Shown here piece by piece: positions 32,217 to 44,425 of a DNA stretch of 64,000 nt (position 1 is its first letter; the number at the start of each line of letters is the position of its first letter). This stretch comes from Steinernema hermaphroditum (taxonomy: Eukaryota; Nematoda; Chromadorea; Rhabditida; Steinernematidae). The position numbers and the translations under genes are program-made. The stretch lies in contig CM059624.1 of assembly GCA_030435675.1 (NCBI GenBank), positions 2,566,769 through 2,630,768 of the forward strand, in the 5' to 3' direction. Below the pieces are notes generated by a model. That model saw only the letters and a list, made by a program, of their open reading frames with translations. It was not told the origin of the DNA and did not search any database.

Positions 32217-33113
32217 TTATCTGAACAACGAATACAATGACGAATGGTGATTTACAAGAGTCTTGTGAAAAAACACATCTATATAGTCGTTGTGCCAACT
32301 GACTCTGCTTAGTCCGCTTCGGTGAACGACTCTAATCATGCCCTTCATATATTGACGGTGCAAAGCTTGCACTTCATCACTAAATATATCGTCGTAAGGC
32401 AGAGTGAACACAACATCCCTTTCGAATCCTCTTTCCGAGTTCATCCAGTAGTCCAACATCCTTTGAAGAAACGTGGCAGACAGATTCGTAAAGTTTTCGT
32501 TTTCGATCACTGACAACTTCCACAATCTTCCGCCATTGACTACGACGTCGAAAATGTCGTCATCTAGGCTGGGTGAAGTGGCTTCGCAGGAAACACGTTT
32601 GACAATCAACTTACTGAGTGTGTTCCTTTTAATAATGCCTGCCAGCCATACCGGAAAATGTGAGGCTGCGTTAAACCAACATTCGAAAACGAGCAGTTCG
32701 GACAAGTAGTGAGGCCAGAAGTTCTTGAAGTGACTGTCAAACCCTGCAATATCTGACACTTTCATCTTCTTTATGAAGCATACGTTCAGAAAGGCCTGAA
32801 AATCCTTTTTCGTGCAAACCTGCTTGAACCACTCCGGCAATCCAAGGCTGCTCACGTTGAGAAGAGAGCATCGGGGATACTTGATGTTTCGTTTCGCCGA
32901 TAACGAGTACCCGTCAGCTTCATAGCGAATTTCTGAGGGTGGTTCAAGTCCCTTGGGCGTTTTAATTTGCATCTCGAATTCTCGGGACATCTCGAATACT
33001 TCGCCGGCGATGGTTCTCCAGAGGCTGTCGCTGCATCGGCGAAAAGCAAAGAGAGATGACCTCGGTAGCAGATCTGATACACTTTCGCAAAAGGCGATCG
33101 GAACCGTATTCAT
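32217..33113 (-). CDS. Single-exon F-box-like nematode protein
   Basis: The 298-residue minus-strand frame starts MNTVPIAFCESVSDLLPRSS and has LWRTIAGEVFE shortly after, a spacing similar to the F-box-like start of large nematode-expanded families. The middle holds KKDFQAFLNVCFIKKM and FWPHYLSELLVFECWFNAAS. The end is rich in aromatic residues. The frame could open 17 codons earlier (33164), but the MNTVP methionine fits the family-like start better. A partial duplicate is at 24348-24677. It sits wholly inside the 485-bp inverted repeat pair. The F-box assignment is tentative; such proteins usually bind Skp1 in ubiquitin ligases. Confidence 0.55.
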   Translation of the reverse strand: MNTVPIAFCESVSDLLPRSSLFAFRRCSDSLWRTIAGEVFEMSREFEMQIKTPKGLEPPSEIRYEADGYSLSAKRNIKYPRCSLLNVSSLGLPEWFKQVCTKKDFQAFLNVCFIKKMKVSDIAGFDSHFKNFWPHYLSELLVFECWFNAASHFPVWLAGIIKRNTLSKLIVKRVSCEATSPSLDDDIFDVVVNGGRLWKLSVIENENFTNLSATFLQRMLDYWMNSERGFERDVVFTLPYDDIFSDEVQALHRQYMKGMIRVVHRSGLSRVSWHNDYIDVFFHKTLVNHHSSLYSLFR

Positions 33114-33344
33114 CGTTGACAGCTCCGCCGATTTCGACGATAAAAATATATTACGAAATTGCAATGCGTCTCACGCGAGAAGCATCGCAAAGTTATCTAA
33201 GCGTGCCCACTAGTTTCGATGAAACTCAGCTTTCTCAAGGAGATGTGACCGAAATCACAGTCAGTTTGTTGTGGACGTTTGTCATCAGCGATAGAAAGAT
33301 CGGTTAGAAAGGGCTCCAGATCAAAATGTCCAGCAAACATCGGC

Positions 33345-33555
33345 AATCGGTCTAGAAGAAGGGGCCTTCGATGGCCACCGTATTCATGTCGCCACATTCC
33401 AATCAAGTGGGCAGATATAGGGGTAAGAATGTTCCTGGCTATCTGTAGGCAATGACATTGGCTCAGGTGTGATGGCTGCATCGCGCACACTTCATTTCTT
33501 CATTGTAGATATATCCCTTTTAACGTTATTCTGGATCTCTGTGTAGTAACCTATG
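33345..33555 (-). pseudogene. Decayed SLC46-like exon fragment
   Basis: The text is a diverged copy of 17395-17590, which covers part of exon 4, intron 3 and part of exon 3 of the SLC46-like gene. Shared strings include CACATTCCAATCA, TGGCTATCTG and GATATATCCCTTT. The frame is broken. Confidence 0.7.
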
Positions 33556-33558
33556 GAT

Positions 33559-34042
33559 TAGCTACTTCGGGAAGCCTCCGGAAACAGACGGTAATATTGA
33601 GATTCTGTGATTGAGTATGTATATTTTAAATGTTTTTTTTTGCAAATGATGAACCTAAAAGCTGAATAATAGAGGGAACGTTTCGAGAGCTTATAGATAA
33701 ATCGAACACGGATGACTAGGCAGGCAGAAGTTGCCCTAAGGTCCTTCTGTTTCTATAGATGTTAGAGAAGATTCCTCTCTAACCGCACTTCCTTATCATA
33801 ATGAATCATAGATCACCATTCAAACCATAGTGAGCTACTTCGGGAAGCTACCGGATTCCGGATACATAGTGAGTTACTTTAAGTCCTCCGGATTCCGGAG
33901 GCTTCAAGGACCATAAGAACAGAACAGGACTACAACATCAAGAGGAATGTGATGTGCAAGCCGACAATCGCATACATCCGAATTAGCGCTACACGCCCTT
34001 GAACTGGTCACCTTGATATGATTTATTTGAAAATCAGTTACC
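33559..34042. repeat. Right arm of a 485-bp inverted repeat
   Basis: This is the reverse complement of 30635-31119 at very high identity. It begins in the POLK 3' coding end (GGAAACAGACGGTAATATTG) and ends GAAAATCAGTTACC. It lies just downstream of the GPCR gene's 3' end. Confidence 0.92.
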
Positions 34043-34112
34043 AGCAGTACGAGATCAACAAGAAAGAGAGAATCTAGGTCAATTTACATACACGTATAAA
34101 AACTACACTTTT

Positions 34113-35593
34113 TCAGTTACGAAAAGTAGGCGACATCTTCGCGCTGATCTTCTTCTGCTGGTACTGATGTTTGCCAGCAGGCAGAAGTTCACAGAGACTA
34201 ACGCCGGAGCTACTTCTCTGTCGAGGGCCTGTGTTTGTCCGTCGCGGAGCATCGTAGATGATGCAGATCAAGTAGATCGCGTTCATGGCGAACTGAAAGT
34301 GAGCTTCGGGTACTATGACCGCTGGGTGAATGAGACGTACTTGAGCAAAGTAGAGAATGTGACTGATCTCCTCGATGACACCGAAAATGAACGGGAACTC
34401 GTCGGTGGTGGAGAGGTTGAAGTAGAGACGAAGAACGTAGTTGGGCAGATTCATGGTGAGATCGATTACGGTAATGAAGAGGCAGCGGCGTATGATGCGG
34501 ATCTGTTGCATGCTTTTGCGAGAGCGACTGGAATGAACAAGGTTGACCCAAGGCTACAGTAACTCAGAAACTGACATTGATTTGCTAGCTATGACCTTCT
34601 TTGAATCGAGGTTGTTGCTAGGCTGTACATCGTCACTGCTCCTTTTACGGTCGGACTCGTTCGACGACACCTCATCCATGCTGAGCGGTTTCGTCGCTTG
34701 CAGCGAAGGTTTTGAACTGATCGACAGCCTCAGCTCAGTGGCCGGTGTCGCCTGCCACCAATCCGATCGGAAGCACACCACCTACAAAATCCACTCCTGT
34801 TCATGTCCATTGAACCCAAATCGACGAACCTTCGAGTCGAGAACAATGATCGCTCCCACGGGGATAAAGTAACTCCACAAAATCTCAATCAGCTGGAGTG
34901 TCTTGCCCCGTTCGGCGGGCATCATTTCGCCGCAGCCCTTAATCTCGGGGATGTACGACACACTAAAGAGAATCCACGACTCGAAAGTGATGCACATGAC
35001 GGCGATGAAAATCTGCAAAAAGGAAACCGAATAATGCGATTGAATGAGGGATGCTCTTACGATTCCCAGTAAGGGTTCCCGACTCATTTTTAGGTGGGCG
35101 TACGGTCGATAGACGGCCACATAGCGGATGGCCGACAGAATCAACCAGCACCATACGCTGAAGGCGCTTGAGGCGTGGATGACGAAGAGATCGATCTGAA
35201 GCCGATATTTGTGTAAGGACAGGTCCCTTGCTAGTCATAATACCCACCTTACACATAAGATCCATAACGATCCTCGAACTAACACCCATATACTGTGTGC
35301 AGAGCATAATAAATAAAGCTAGAAGACTAAGGGTATCTGCCGCAGCCATAACGCACAACAGCTGAAGGGAGATCCGAGTGGCAGGACCTTGGCGTTTACT
35401 AGAAAAATCTCTTAAATTTCGGTCCCCAAGTTCAGATCTACCTCGTATACTTTCTCCTGAAGAAGACGGCAACATTGAGCAGAATTCCAACCGTGCAAAT
35501 AATATACAGGAATATCCTAAGAGGCGATGGCGGGGGCGCCTCGTAGGCCACCGACAGTTCTTCGCTAGAGTTCACCAACGGGCTCATCGTCAT
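34113..35593 (-). CDS. Class A (rhodopsin-like) GPCR, 7 exons
   Basis: Exons 35593-35442, 35398-35248, 35195-35061, 35012-34830, 34781-34564, 34527-34341 and 34292-34113 join in phase to 401 residues. The start MTMSPLVNSSEELS has an N-glycosylation site. TM1 is IFLYIICTVGILLNVAVFF. The TM3 cysteine (LMCK) and an ECL2 cysteine (IKGCGEM) can form the conserved disulfide. TM3 ends SAIRYVAVYRP in place of DRY. TM5 is followed by a serine-rich intracellular loop 3 (residues about 230-310). TM6 is LFITVIDLTMNLPNYV. TM7 lacks a standard NPxxY (NAIYLICIIY). The look is that of a neuropeptide-type or chemosensory receptor. Ligand and subfamily cannot be read from sequence. The introns are all 36-52 nt. 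Confidence 0.82.
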
Positions 35594-35814
35594 TTATGGT
35601 CGCATTAGAAGGAAACAATCTGTAAGTTCGCAATTGAGACGGGATGTGGGCAGGTGCCAGGACGCGAACAACGCCCGAAGCGCGCGCGGACGTAAACAAT
35701 TGTATTTTCGAAGTGACATATTCGATGACGCGCCCAAGGGGAGGCGTTTGGAAGGCGTGTGTACTTGAGAAATGCTTCCGAGAAGCTAGCTGGCCGACAA
35801 GGAAGATTATATTT

Positions 35815-36335
35815 AGGTTGCTTTAAGTGATCTGTGATGAAGTGGAAAGTCGGGCACAAACGTCTGGGTACCCATACATGGCGTGCGAAACCATAATCTA
35901 AATGCTGGACAAACATGGCCAAAGTGACTTGGAGGGAAGTAAACATGGTAATTGCGTTTATCGAAAAAATGCGTCGAGCATATGAGCCGGCTCGGGTGCC
36001 TAACTGCTGCTGTCGGTCGGGAACGGACACAAATTGTCCCAAAATAGCAAACGTCAGAAGGGCCATGCCCGAATTGGATGTAATGGCTGGGTGAGGACAC
36101 AAAGGGCAATGGTGAATGGCGGAATGGCAGAAACAATCGCAATTACAAGAGCGGAGAATTGCACTTTTATTTTGTTCAAAAAATCGAGAATTTGTGGAAA
36201 ATAACTAATGAGTTGAGCACATATGTGCATAGGGGATTGGGAAGATCGATGTAACTGTTGGAGATGGTCAGATCTGGGATCAAAAATGGGACGAAAAAGT
36301 CCGTTTGGACTCTCGGACGAAATGTCTACGTTCAC
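35815..36335 (-). pseudogene. Frameshifted membrane-protein remnant
   Basis: Two overlapping minus-strand frames look like one protein split by a shift near 36085. The first (36335 on) has ISYFPQILDFLNKIKVQFSA and IAIVSAIPPFTIALCVL. The second has MALLTFAILGQFVSVPDRQQ and INAITMFTSLQVTLAMFVQH, then ARHVWVP. Hydrophobic segments alternate with basic loops, as in a serpentine receptor. No splice pair restores a single frame across the shift. Identity is uncertain. Confidence 0.45.
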
Positions 36336-36339
36336 ACCA

Positions 36340-36940
36340 GTTTAGAACAGGAAGCTGGGCTCCGGTGCTCTCCGCTGTTTCTTCTATGGCATCCAATAGA
36401 CCAAGATCAAGGTTCAGGATAAATATCCCTGATATCAACTGATAGTCGGCCTTGTTATCGGTAGCGGATTGCTAACTCGATCAAGATCGATTTAGGTGGA
36501 TAGGATGGACTGATCTGAGATTGTCTAACAAGGTAATCTTCCAAAGTGTGCGTCTCAGATTGAAAATTAGCAGTGAATGTTAACGTCAAAAACTCATCGG
36601 CCAAATGCACACCTAACCCATGGAAGCTTACGCCCAAATGATTATAGGCGAGTTAGCCAACGTGTTATCAAATGTGGCTTAGCATCAAATGTCGAAGTGG
36701 GCAGTGTCTCAGTTACTATTTTTCGGGTTCACGTTCGACTCCCTTTCTTTTTTACTTCCCTCCATTCCGCGTTCAGCAATGATAAGCAAAGGCACATAAG
36801 AATTGACTGGAAAGTTCCCGTAAATAGACCAAGCATTTTTCTACAATTAGACTACGATGAACCTGTCATAAGGCCCTTTTCTAAGGTTCTCCACGTGCCA
36901 GGTATCAAAATATTTTGATTAGATAAGTGGATAATTTGGG
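36340..36940. other. Unassigned stretch, no gene supported
   Basis: A plus-strand frame at 36577-36918 has the segment HIRIDWKVPVNRPSIFLQLD after a TTCAG acceptor, but no partner exon or start is evident. Confidence 0.35.
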
Positions 36941-36945
36941 TATTG

Positions 36946-37200
36946 ATGCAGAAACTTAATAGATTAATCGTAGACGTCAACCTCGGATTCGTAGAAGATA
37001 CGAAAAGAGGAACTTGGGGTGAGCTAAGCACACATCTTAAGGTCAGAGCTCAAACATATCCCGAGTTCACCCAGTTCCGAATCGCTTCTAAAACAAAAGA
37101 CACAAAATATCATAATGCAGAATACGAGCTTAAGGTTGTGCCACCAAAAAATGATCTGAAGGACATTCAAATAAACGAAAAAAATAATAAAAAAACTTAA
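36946..37200 (+). CDS. Hypothetical 84-residue protein, weak support
   Basis: The frame starts MQKLNRLIVDVNLGFVEDTK and ends in a lysine/asparagine-rich tail (NEKNNKKT). The composition is coding-like (few low-complexity runs until the tail) but no domain is recognisable. It could be the last exon of a gene that also uses the frame at 36770-36900. Confidence is low. Confidence 0.3.
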   Translation: MQKLNRLIVDVNLGFVEDTKRGTWGELSTHLKVRAQTYPEFTQFRIASKTKDTKYHNAEYELKVVPPKNDLKDIQINEKNNKKT

Positions 37201-38189
37201 TTAAGAAACATCCACCCCAGATCCATGCACTTTCCGATGAAGGCCTCATAAGATGGCGTCACAGAAGCGGAAACAATAAGGAAGTTCATATCCACATAGC
37301 TGGATTTGTTGATGTGTGACTCACAGCTCTGGCTCTGAAAATATGTGCACATGGTAAGAGACGTCGGCTATGTTGGAAGTCTCGGATGACGAACGGACTT
37401 TTAGGCGGGCGGGGGTGAGACTTTGTCTCGAATTACGGCGTTTGTTATTTGTGGCACCATCGATCGGCGAACGCAAAAAGTTTATGTGCATAAATAACAA
37501 AAGGTGTTAAGTGGGTGGAATCTACGTAATTGAGCAGGGCTACAGGGTGCATATGGAATATGGGTAACTAGAAGATTAGTGAACCTGTCCTAGTGGCAAT
37601 TGCTTCATCGAGTGATCTCTTTTTTTCTATGCCCTGACCGAACGTTACCTACAATGATCAGCGAACTTCTAAGTTCTAAAAGTGCCAATAACTTATCTCA
37701 CATTATCCCTACACTGATACTAAGAGATCAAACGTCAGCCTCATGAACGGGATTGCCACGGTGCCGACAATGTGCCAGACAGCTGTGATCTCATCACTTT
37801 TATATCCAAAAGTTTATGACTGCCCTTTGGTCTGCAGGTTTCACATAAGAGCGTGGAACTGTGATTATTAAGGAGCTGGAAGAGGGCACTGTCCTTAGCA
37901 AATCCATGCATAATCCTTTGAATTTCCACAAAGCACGACCTTATGCAGAGTGTACTTTTTAGCAGATGGCCCTCCGGGGCTAAAAGGTCGAAGGATTGGA
38001 AGCGTCTCATTATTTCCTTCCCTTTTTATACGTCATGATGACTTCCCGCTAAAATTCCAGTAGGTTTGTGGTCGGCGAGAGACCAGAGATACGAAATGCC
38101 TAACGGCGTTTCGGATAGAAACACGGTAGTCCTACGGGCGCTTACATTCAAATCTAACCCAGAGAACAAATGAATGAAATAGGGGTCTT

Positions 38190-38400
38190 AATGGTATTGT
38201 GGCAGTAACCAATTGTCTTTAAACTGCCTGTGTGGCTCATTGCAAACGCGATTGATTCGTAAACCGATCGGAGTGGGTTCGAAGCCGGTCTCGGTCCTCA
38301 TTATTTGTGTACTATTTGAAATGTACTGCCGAATGTGACCATTGCTCTGCTTACCAACGGATCCGTCGATTCCCCATTTACATGTAGGGGATATGTCCCT
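38190..38400 (+). repeat. tRNA-derived SINE-like repeat, copy 3
   Basis: The head CTGTGTGGCTCATTGCAAAC is followed by GTGGGTTCGAAGCC, and a diverged distal end, GATTCCCCATTTACATGTAG, lies at 38369-38388. It is more degraded than the copies at 5.1, 62.5 and 63.7 kb. Confidence 0.6.
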
Positions 38401-41119
38401 ATAGATGTAGTATCTATTATGCAACAAGTGTGTTCATCGACCTCAATGTGGCAATAGAACGTTACGCTCCATCTTCATCATGGCTACGGTATCGCACCTC
38501 TAGTAAACAGACGACGTAGGCATCTTTCAGAAAATGCCACGGCTCTCCGCCTATGGAGAATAGGAGATGAAGTGAAAAATTACTCTTATTTTTAGCACAC
38601 AAACATAAACAACTTTTCCGAATTCGAGAAACGAATAATACGACTGTATTGCAGGTTAAACGAAATGAAAAACCTCTTGTTAGTGCAAAATTAGAGCCAC
38701 GAAAGAGCGCTTTGTTCTAATGCCGAAATACGGAACCGACAACACACAGATTGTAAGATTCTACTCGCATTCTATGCAGAAAGCGGAACAAGTACACCTC
38801 ATTTCTAAGAACACAAAATCTGAATAGAGATCGCCAACAACGAGCAAGTTCCAGCACATTCCGCAAATAAAAGTGCTCCAACGTGTTTTCGTTATTCTAT
38901 TTTCACCGATAAATCTTTGAAAATTCAATAAACGTGTTGCTAAAAGGGGGTGTGTGGGTTAGTACAAGTAAACCGGATCATGCCAAGAATAGGTTATTGC
39001 CTGAAGTTCTTCGTTAATTTCAATATAGAACATGAAAATACTCAATCGACCAAAACAAAGACGCACAAAATAAAGGAATTAGGTCCTGATAGTGAACTTA
39101 CAACTCGAAGCTCTTTGTTCCGTTGACCTATTCCAATATACTTCAGGTACTATTAGAAGCAGTAAGTACAATACAATATGCCCATAAACAATCAAAAACA
39201 GGCCTCCTACCTGTAATGAACTCTACTCTGTTTCCGTCTCTTATATGAGCTGCTAGACAGGAAGCTACCCCGCAAATATTCAGGAAACGGACCCGTGCTC
39301 CACCCCGGTTGTACGTTGGTTGCCATCAGCTCACAAAGATGTCACATGTGGCGAACGGAGAATGTGGAACGTCAAATCTATAAAGGGCCGTGAAGTACGT
39401 CATCTGAAGCAGACGCACAGTACTGGCCAGGAATACTTCGTCGTCATAAGTGGGATGCAGATTGGTCTACATGTCTTCGAGCAGGCTGTACGCATGTTTC
39501 ACTGCGGTCGAAGTTGAGAAACAAGAAGATATCAGGTACTTGTATCATGGTAAAAGGTGTTCAGGGTGTTGAGGATCCTGTCAGCAATAAAAAGCACTGT
39601 TTTGTATACCCTCCTCTGACAGTTAAGATCGACACTAACGAGATCAGCCTCTACCAGTTGATGTTTTCTGCAAAATTGTGATCATAGATTATGCGGATAC
39701 TTAGCAAGCCCTCAAATGCCATTGAGCAGTCATCATGTATGGGCATCGGAAACGACTCTCCCACGATATCGGAAGTACTTTAATTGCTGTGCGTCGTTCT
39801 TGTGATTATGATATCTTTCAATGTGACACATTTCTCGTTATCGTAAAATGAGGTCATCGGGTGTACATAGAATCGCGATAAACAGACCATAAAACGTATG
39901 ACCAGACGATATTCAAATAACAAACATTGGTTAATGAGAATTATGTGAGGTTTCCTGAAAAAGTCAAAAGAAACACTCTCCTTTCATTAGTGTTTGCATA
40001 CTCTCATGATATTTTTAATTGCTTTTTCACGTCCATGAGAAACGTAGAGGTGCTTTATTATGACGCAGATTTAAGTCAAACATTTAAAAGGGCACTGAAA
40101 TGTGTCAAGAATTTGATGCAAATATGTTTTTGGGTGACTGACGCACGATAGCATCGACGAACGATGGTACGTTTCCTATCTGTCAACGTTTCCGATTGCG
40201 TCTCAGCATGGAAACGTGGGAAAACAACGCTTTACGCATTCCACCTACCACTTTAAGACACTAACAGATTCGCATATTCTGGGCTTTCAGGGGAACTTGT
40301 GCGTCTGCATTACAGCATGCTCATAATTATGGGTCCACTTAAGAGATCAGAGACATGAGAATAGTGATGTGTTCTAATGGATCGCCCGTAATTCATGTGA
40401 ATAACGGAACTGCGACCCGAACCGGCCCCTTTTTTGGCTACAATAAAAACAGGCGAAATGCAGAGAAACCTGGAAAATAACAACAAAAACATAGTGAAAT
40501 TCCACGAAACGTAGAATACTTTTACGGTCTATAGAATCAGTTCGTCGGATTAAACTCTATATTAAGATATCAGTTCGACCTCAAAAGGTCAAGAAGCTCA
40601 GATGAGCACACAATTCCGTCTGAGCAGTTCACAAATCACTTTCTGCCCTGAAGGGAACTTCTAAAAAGGGTTTAACGGTTACTTGCGTCATTAAATTATT
40701 CAGGACATTCGAAATCCAAGGAAGTGAAGGAGTGAAAACAGCAAAAGGGTGATCTGCTAGCTTTGGATATCGGACTCGATCAGCGTCACTGTTCACATGT
40801 GACACAATGGGACGTAAACTCACAATTTCGTTTTGGTTGGAAAGTGTTCATACATGCTTCCTAGGGCAGCTGACAGATCACGATTCGACAGATATATGTA
40901 CCATAAATATATTGGTGGAACGATGACAAACGGCTTTCCTGTCGGTGAGAAAGCATCTTTTTTGACGTACCTTAAGTGTCCATGAGACTTAAACGGATCA
41001 TTACTTTTGCATGGGTAGTCAAGGAAAGCAAGTGGCAGGTTACGTTGGGATTCAATGTCGATTAAAGCATTTTCCAGTCTGCCAAATACCAAGTTTTTTT
41101 TCCAAATATAGCATTATCA

Positions 41120-41400
41120 GGCGTGTCATTTGTGTCCACAGCGATCGATCGGTCGTTCGCTTGAATGAGCTGAGTGAGTTGAGAGGTCATTATTGGCACA
41201 ATGATAACCCCGTTCCACGTTGTGTCTGGCGTGGTACGTAATTACTCCGGGATTCAGGTTCATAATCGCTTTGAAGCCTGCGCACACTGATGGGATAGCC
41301 GGATAGCCAACGTCGTACCCTGCGTCGTAGAAGGAAGAGTAGCACTGACTACAGTAATCTGCGATCGATGCCAAGACCGACGCGTAGTTGACTGGACGGA
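41120..41400 (+). repeat. Dispersed repeat family B, copy 2
   Basis: It includes GAGCTGAGTGAGTTGAGAGG, GGCACAATGATAACCCCGTT and GCGCACACTGATGGGATAGC. The same three blocks in the same order occur at 55240-55500, so this is a dispersed repeat of at least 270 bp. Confidence 0.65.
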
Positions 41401-43231
41401 TCGATGTTGGATGACTCAAAAATCCCAGGAATCCCGAGATATCTTACATAGTGAAAGCCATTGATTCAAGAGTAAATGAAATTAAACTCAGGGATAGACA
41501 GAATCACTTAATACTGTACATCTTCTATAGATAGGACATCTCTTAGCTCCAGGTGGTCACAGAATTTCCTAGAATTGCCAGCAGCATATGAAGAGGAAGC
41601 ACTGACAGGGACAGGCGTCACAGGCTTTCATACATAGACGGGTGTTTGGAAGCCTGCAAGTGCAAAAAGTAGGCCAAAAGAGACTCACACTTAGACAACA
41701 AGGAAGCCAGATCGGCACTTTAGTTGCGCATCAACATTAAGAATCCCTATTATTTAGAAACGTGTGAAAAAACACGAGTGGTGCAGATATAAACAGCACA
41801 CCCTTTCCGTACATTTCACATCAAAGAAGAGGGCATTGGAACGAACTCATATTAGATTTGATTGCCTGTCGTCCTTATCGCGCCGTGCACTTCTGCTCAG
41901 CAAGTTCTCGATGAGTATCACCCGCCAAAATAATGAAATAGCGCTGTTGTTATGTCGTGCGTAGGACGGAAAACAGCGGTGTTTTCGAGAAAGAGATGAT
42001 TCTAGACAATGGGAGCGGCTACGGAATCGTGGAATTTGTAGACTCGTTAGGTACAGTGATCAGTCGTGTTCATCTACGATCTTCATCGGCACAATAGGGC
42101 TGTGGGGTAACATTAGAATTGTCCAATGTGAGCCGTTTTTTAAACGGCCTCTCCATGAATATAAACTCGTAAACAGGTCCAGCAGGCCTTATTATGGCTC
42201 TGTTCACCAGAAACAGTCAACAGCCACCCGTCAAGAATCTACAAAACATCAGGTGTGTCTCTAGAAGCCACATACATCATCTCAATATCGTACGGATACA
42301 GCAAAAATGAACAAAAAAAAACGGGACACTTCCGACAGAAACATGCGGCTTCTGATAATCCATTGGATTAGCACAACATCAAGATCCGCGTTTCAGTGTT
42401 GAAAATCTGGAGTAATCTGACAAGACGCTTAGCTAACAGTTAGAAAACACTCCGATACAGAATTAGCCAGACGGAAGCATAAAAACAAAAATTATACGAC
42501 TGGGAAGGGAATAGAAACCAATCGAATGGACGATAGGCAGGCTCACTACCTCACAGAAGGTGCCGTGGTCGATAACAAATAATGCTGCGTAAACAAGAAG
42601 CCAAAATCTGTCAGATTCACGCGCGAAGCTATTTCAAGCAGGCATAAACAGAACAGGTTCCCCATTTAACGCTGAAAATTCTGTTTTTGACACATTCTCC
42701 TTTGAAAACACATAATTATCCAATTTTCTCTTAAACTCGCGTCATTTGAGACGCCTTCCGGCGACGGAAACAAGGAATTGCTGCAACGGCCTTTGAGAAT
42801 CGACCTCTCTCGTTAATTGACCCATGCAATTGGCTATGTTCCGAGAAGACAACCAGGAATTGAATGAGTTGTTTGTGTGGGGTGGATGACTGGAGTAGAG
42901 TGCATAAACAAAAAACAAAATTATGCGTCCGGGGCCTCGTTTAAGCTTCAAGGTTCCAGATGGCACAATGAAGATCTTATTGGCACATAAGGCTATAGAA
43001 CAGTTAATGAAAAATTCCACGTGCATAAAATATCCATTGTTCGTTGGCGTTCTGCTGTTGATGTTTGATGGGAATATGACGAAAACAACATCAAGGCCTT
43101 GCGTGAATACATGAACCTGCGCTTTTTTGAGGTATCTCGGTCGATAGATTGCTTGAAAGTAATAGTAATAGCACATGTAAAAAGTGACATATACGGAAAT
43201 ATAATTGACATCCACTGGATCTTATTATATA

Positions 43232-43303
43232 GCGTCTGTGGTGTAATGGTCAGCATGGTTGCCTTCCAAGCAATCGACAGGGGTTCGATTCCCCTCAGAC
43301 GCA
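43232..43303 (+). tRNA. tRNA-Gly (TCC), third copy
   Basis: The 72-nt sequence GCGTCTGTGGTGTAATGGTC...CAGACGCA matches the copies at 11.6 and 14.9 kb exactly by eye, with anticodon loop CTTCCAA. Its flanks are unrelated to the other two, so it is not part of the trio duplication. Confidence 0.95.
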
Positions 43304-43413
43304 TAACTTTTCTTTTTTCTTATTTTCACTTTTATATCCTTTTACTTTTATAATGTACAGCAAAATATCAGTAAAAATAAAAAATGGCAAAGAAGAAAGG
43401 AATGAAAAATGAT

Positions 43414-43485
43414 TCGCAGCGAGTGGTTTCGATCCACCGACCTCTGGGTTATGGGCCCAGCACGCTTCCACTGCGCCACGCTGCT
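43414..43485 (-). tRNA. Initiator tRNA-Met (CAT) with altered 1:72 pair
   Basis: The 72-nt minus-strand sequence starts AGCAGCGTGGCGCAGTGGAA and has anticodon stem-loop TGGGC-CCATAAC-CCA with the GGG/CCC pairs typical of eukaryotic initiator tRNA. It lacks the TTC loop (GTGGATCGAAACCAC), as initiators do. The acceptor ends CGCTGCGA, so position 72 is G opposite A1; the usual initiator pair is A1-U72. It may be a variant or a decaying copy. Confidence 0.85.
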
Positions 43486-44425
43486 GTGATTTTCTACAGA
43501 GCCGACAGAGCCTATCATCCCATCATCTTCCGATTCGATTAAAAATTCTTTTCTTCACATCTCCAGAAAATGCAAGAAAATAGTTGTAAGCCGGCTTCTT
43601 CTGACGGAAAAGGCTTCACGTACAGTGCCCAAAAAGCACTTAAATGTACTTCAGGGCGATAAATGAATAAGCTTCGCAAGAAAGTGCGCAGAAGCCCTAC
43701 AGACATGCTCTTTCCACAATAAGCCAGCCGACGATGAATGAAAGTGACGCATAGAAATATGGACTACACAATTAGTTGTTCCAAAGAACGATGAGTTAAG
43801 CCGTTTTTAGAAGTAGAACTTGCATAAGAGATAAGTTTACGTCCCATGGGATAAAAGTAACTGTCCTGCCCAGGACCTGGAACCGTACGTTCCCTTAGGA
43901 ACAAGGAACATCCCTCATGGAAACATCTATTAAAATCGCCGGGACACGAACAGCTCAGCTCAGAGATTTGACCCAATTATGCTTGTTCCCGCGAATTCAT
44001 TGAAGATCTGCCCTAGAACATGTTTTTGTTTTTCGCCGAACGAACGTATAAAATTCGATTTTGCGACAAAACACTCAACCAGGAACTCTCTCAAAGACCA
44101 TACCCAACCCCACAATGACCCAATTGAAAGCAGCTACTTCAATGTATCATCTTTAGGTCATCCACCCACAAGTGCACTAATTGCTGCAAACACAAATAGA
44201 CAGACAGAATCCGCCATTCCCAGGAGTCTCCAATTTAGGATCGTCTCTCCAGTGGCGCATAAAGTGAGGACAGGCTCGTTACTGGCGGTGGGAGCAGACG
44301 ATAAAATGAAAAATCGAATGGCGAGAAAGAAGACGGTTTTAATCTAATTTGATGTTGCATTCAAGTAGAAAGGAAAGGGTGCAATTTGAGATGGGAGGGA
44401 TTAAACATCAAGGGGAGGAGGAGCA

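Larger units (their letters stand above)
37210..43225. other. Gene-poor 6-kb region
   Basis: I found no exon chain here. Present are a SINE copy (38190-38300), a copy of dispersed repeat B (41120-41400), the dispersed GAAAGCCATTGATTCAAGAG repeat (41454-41480) and unclassified AT-rich sequence. A minus-strand frame at 42742-43215 overlaps a 63-codon plus-strand frame at 42923-43114; neither shows a motif. Confidence 0.4.

Noticed and set aside
42742..43215. 157-codon minus-strand frame
   Set aside because: No motif, no splice support, and unusual residue composition (many Y, F, N) typical of chance AT-rich frames.
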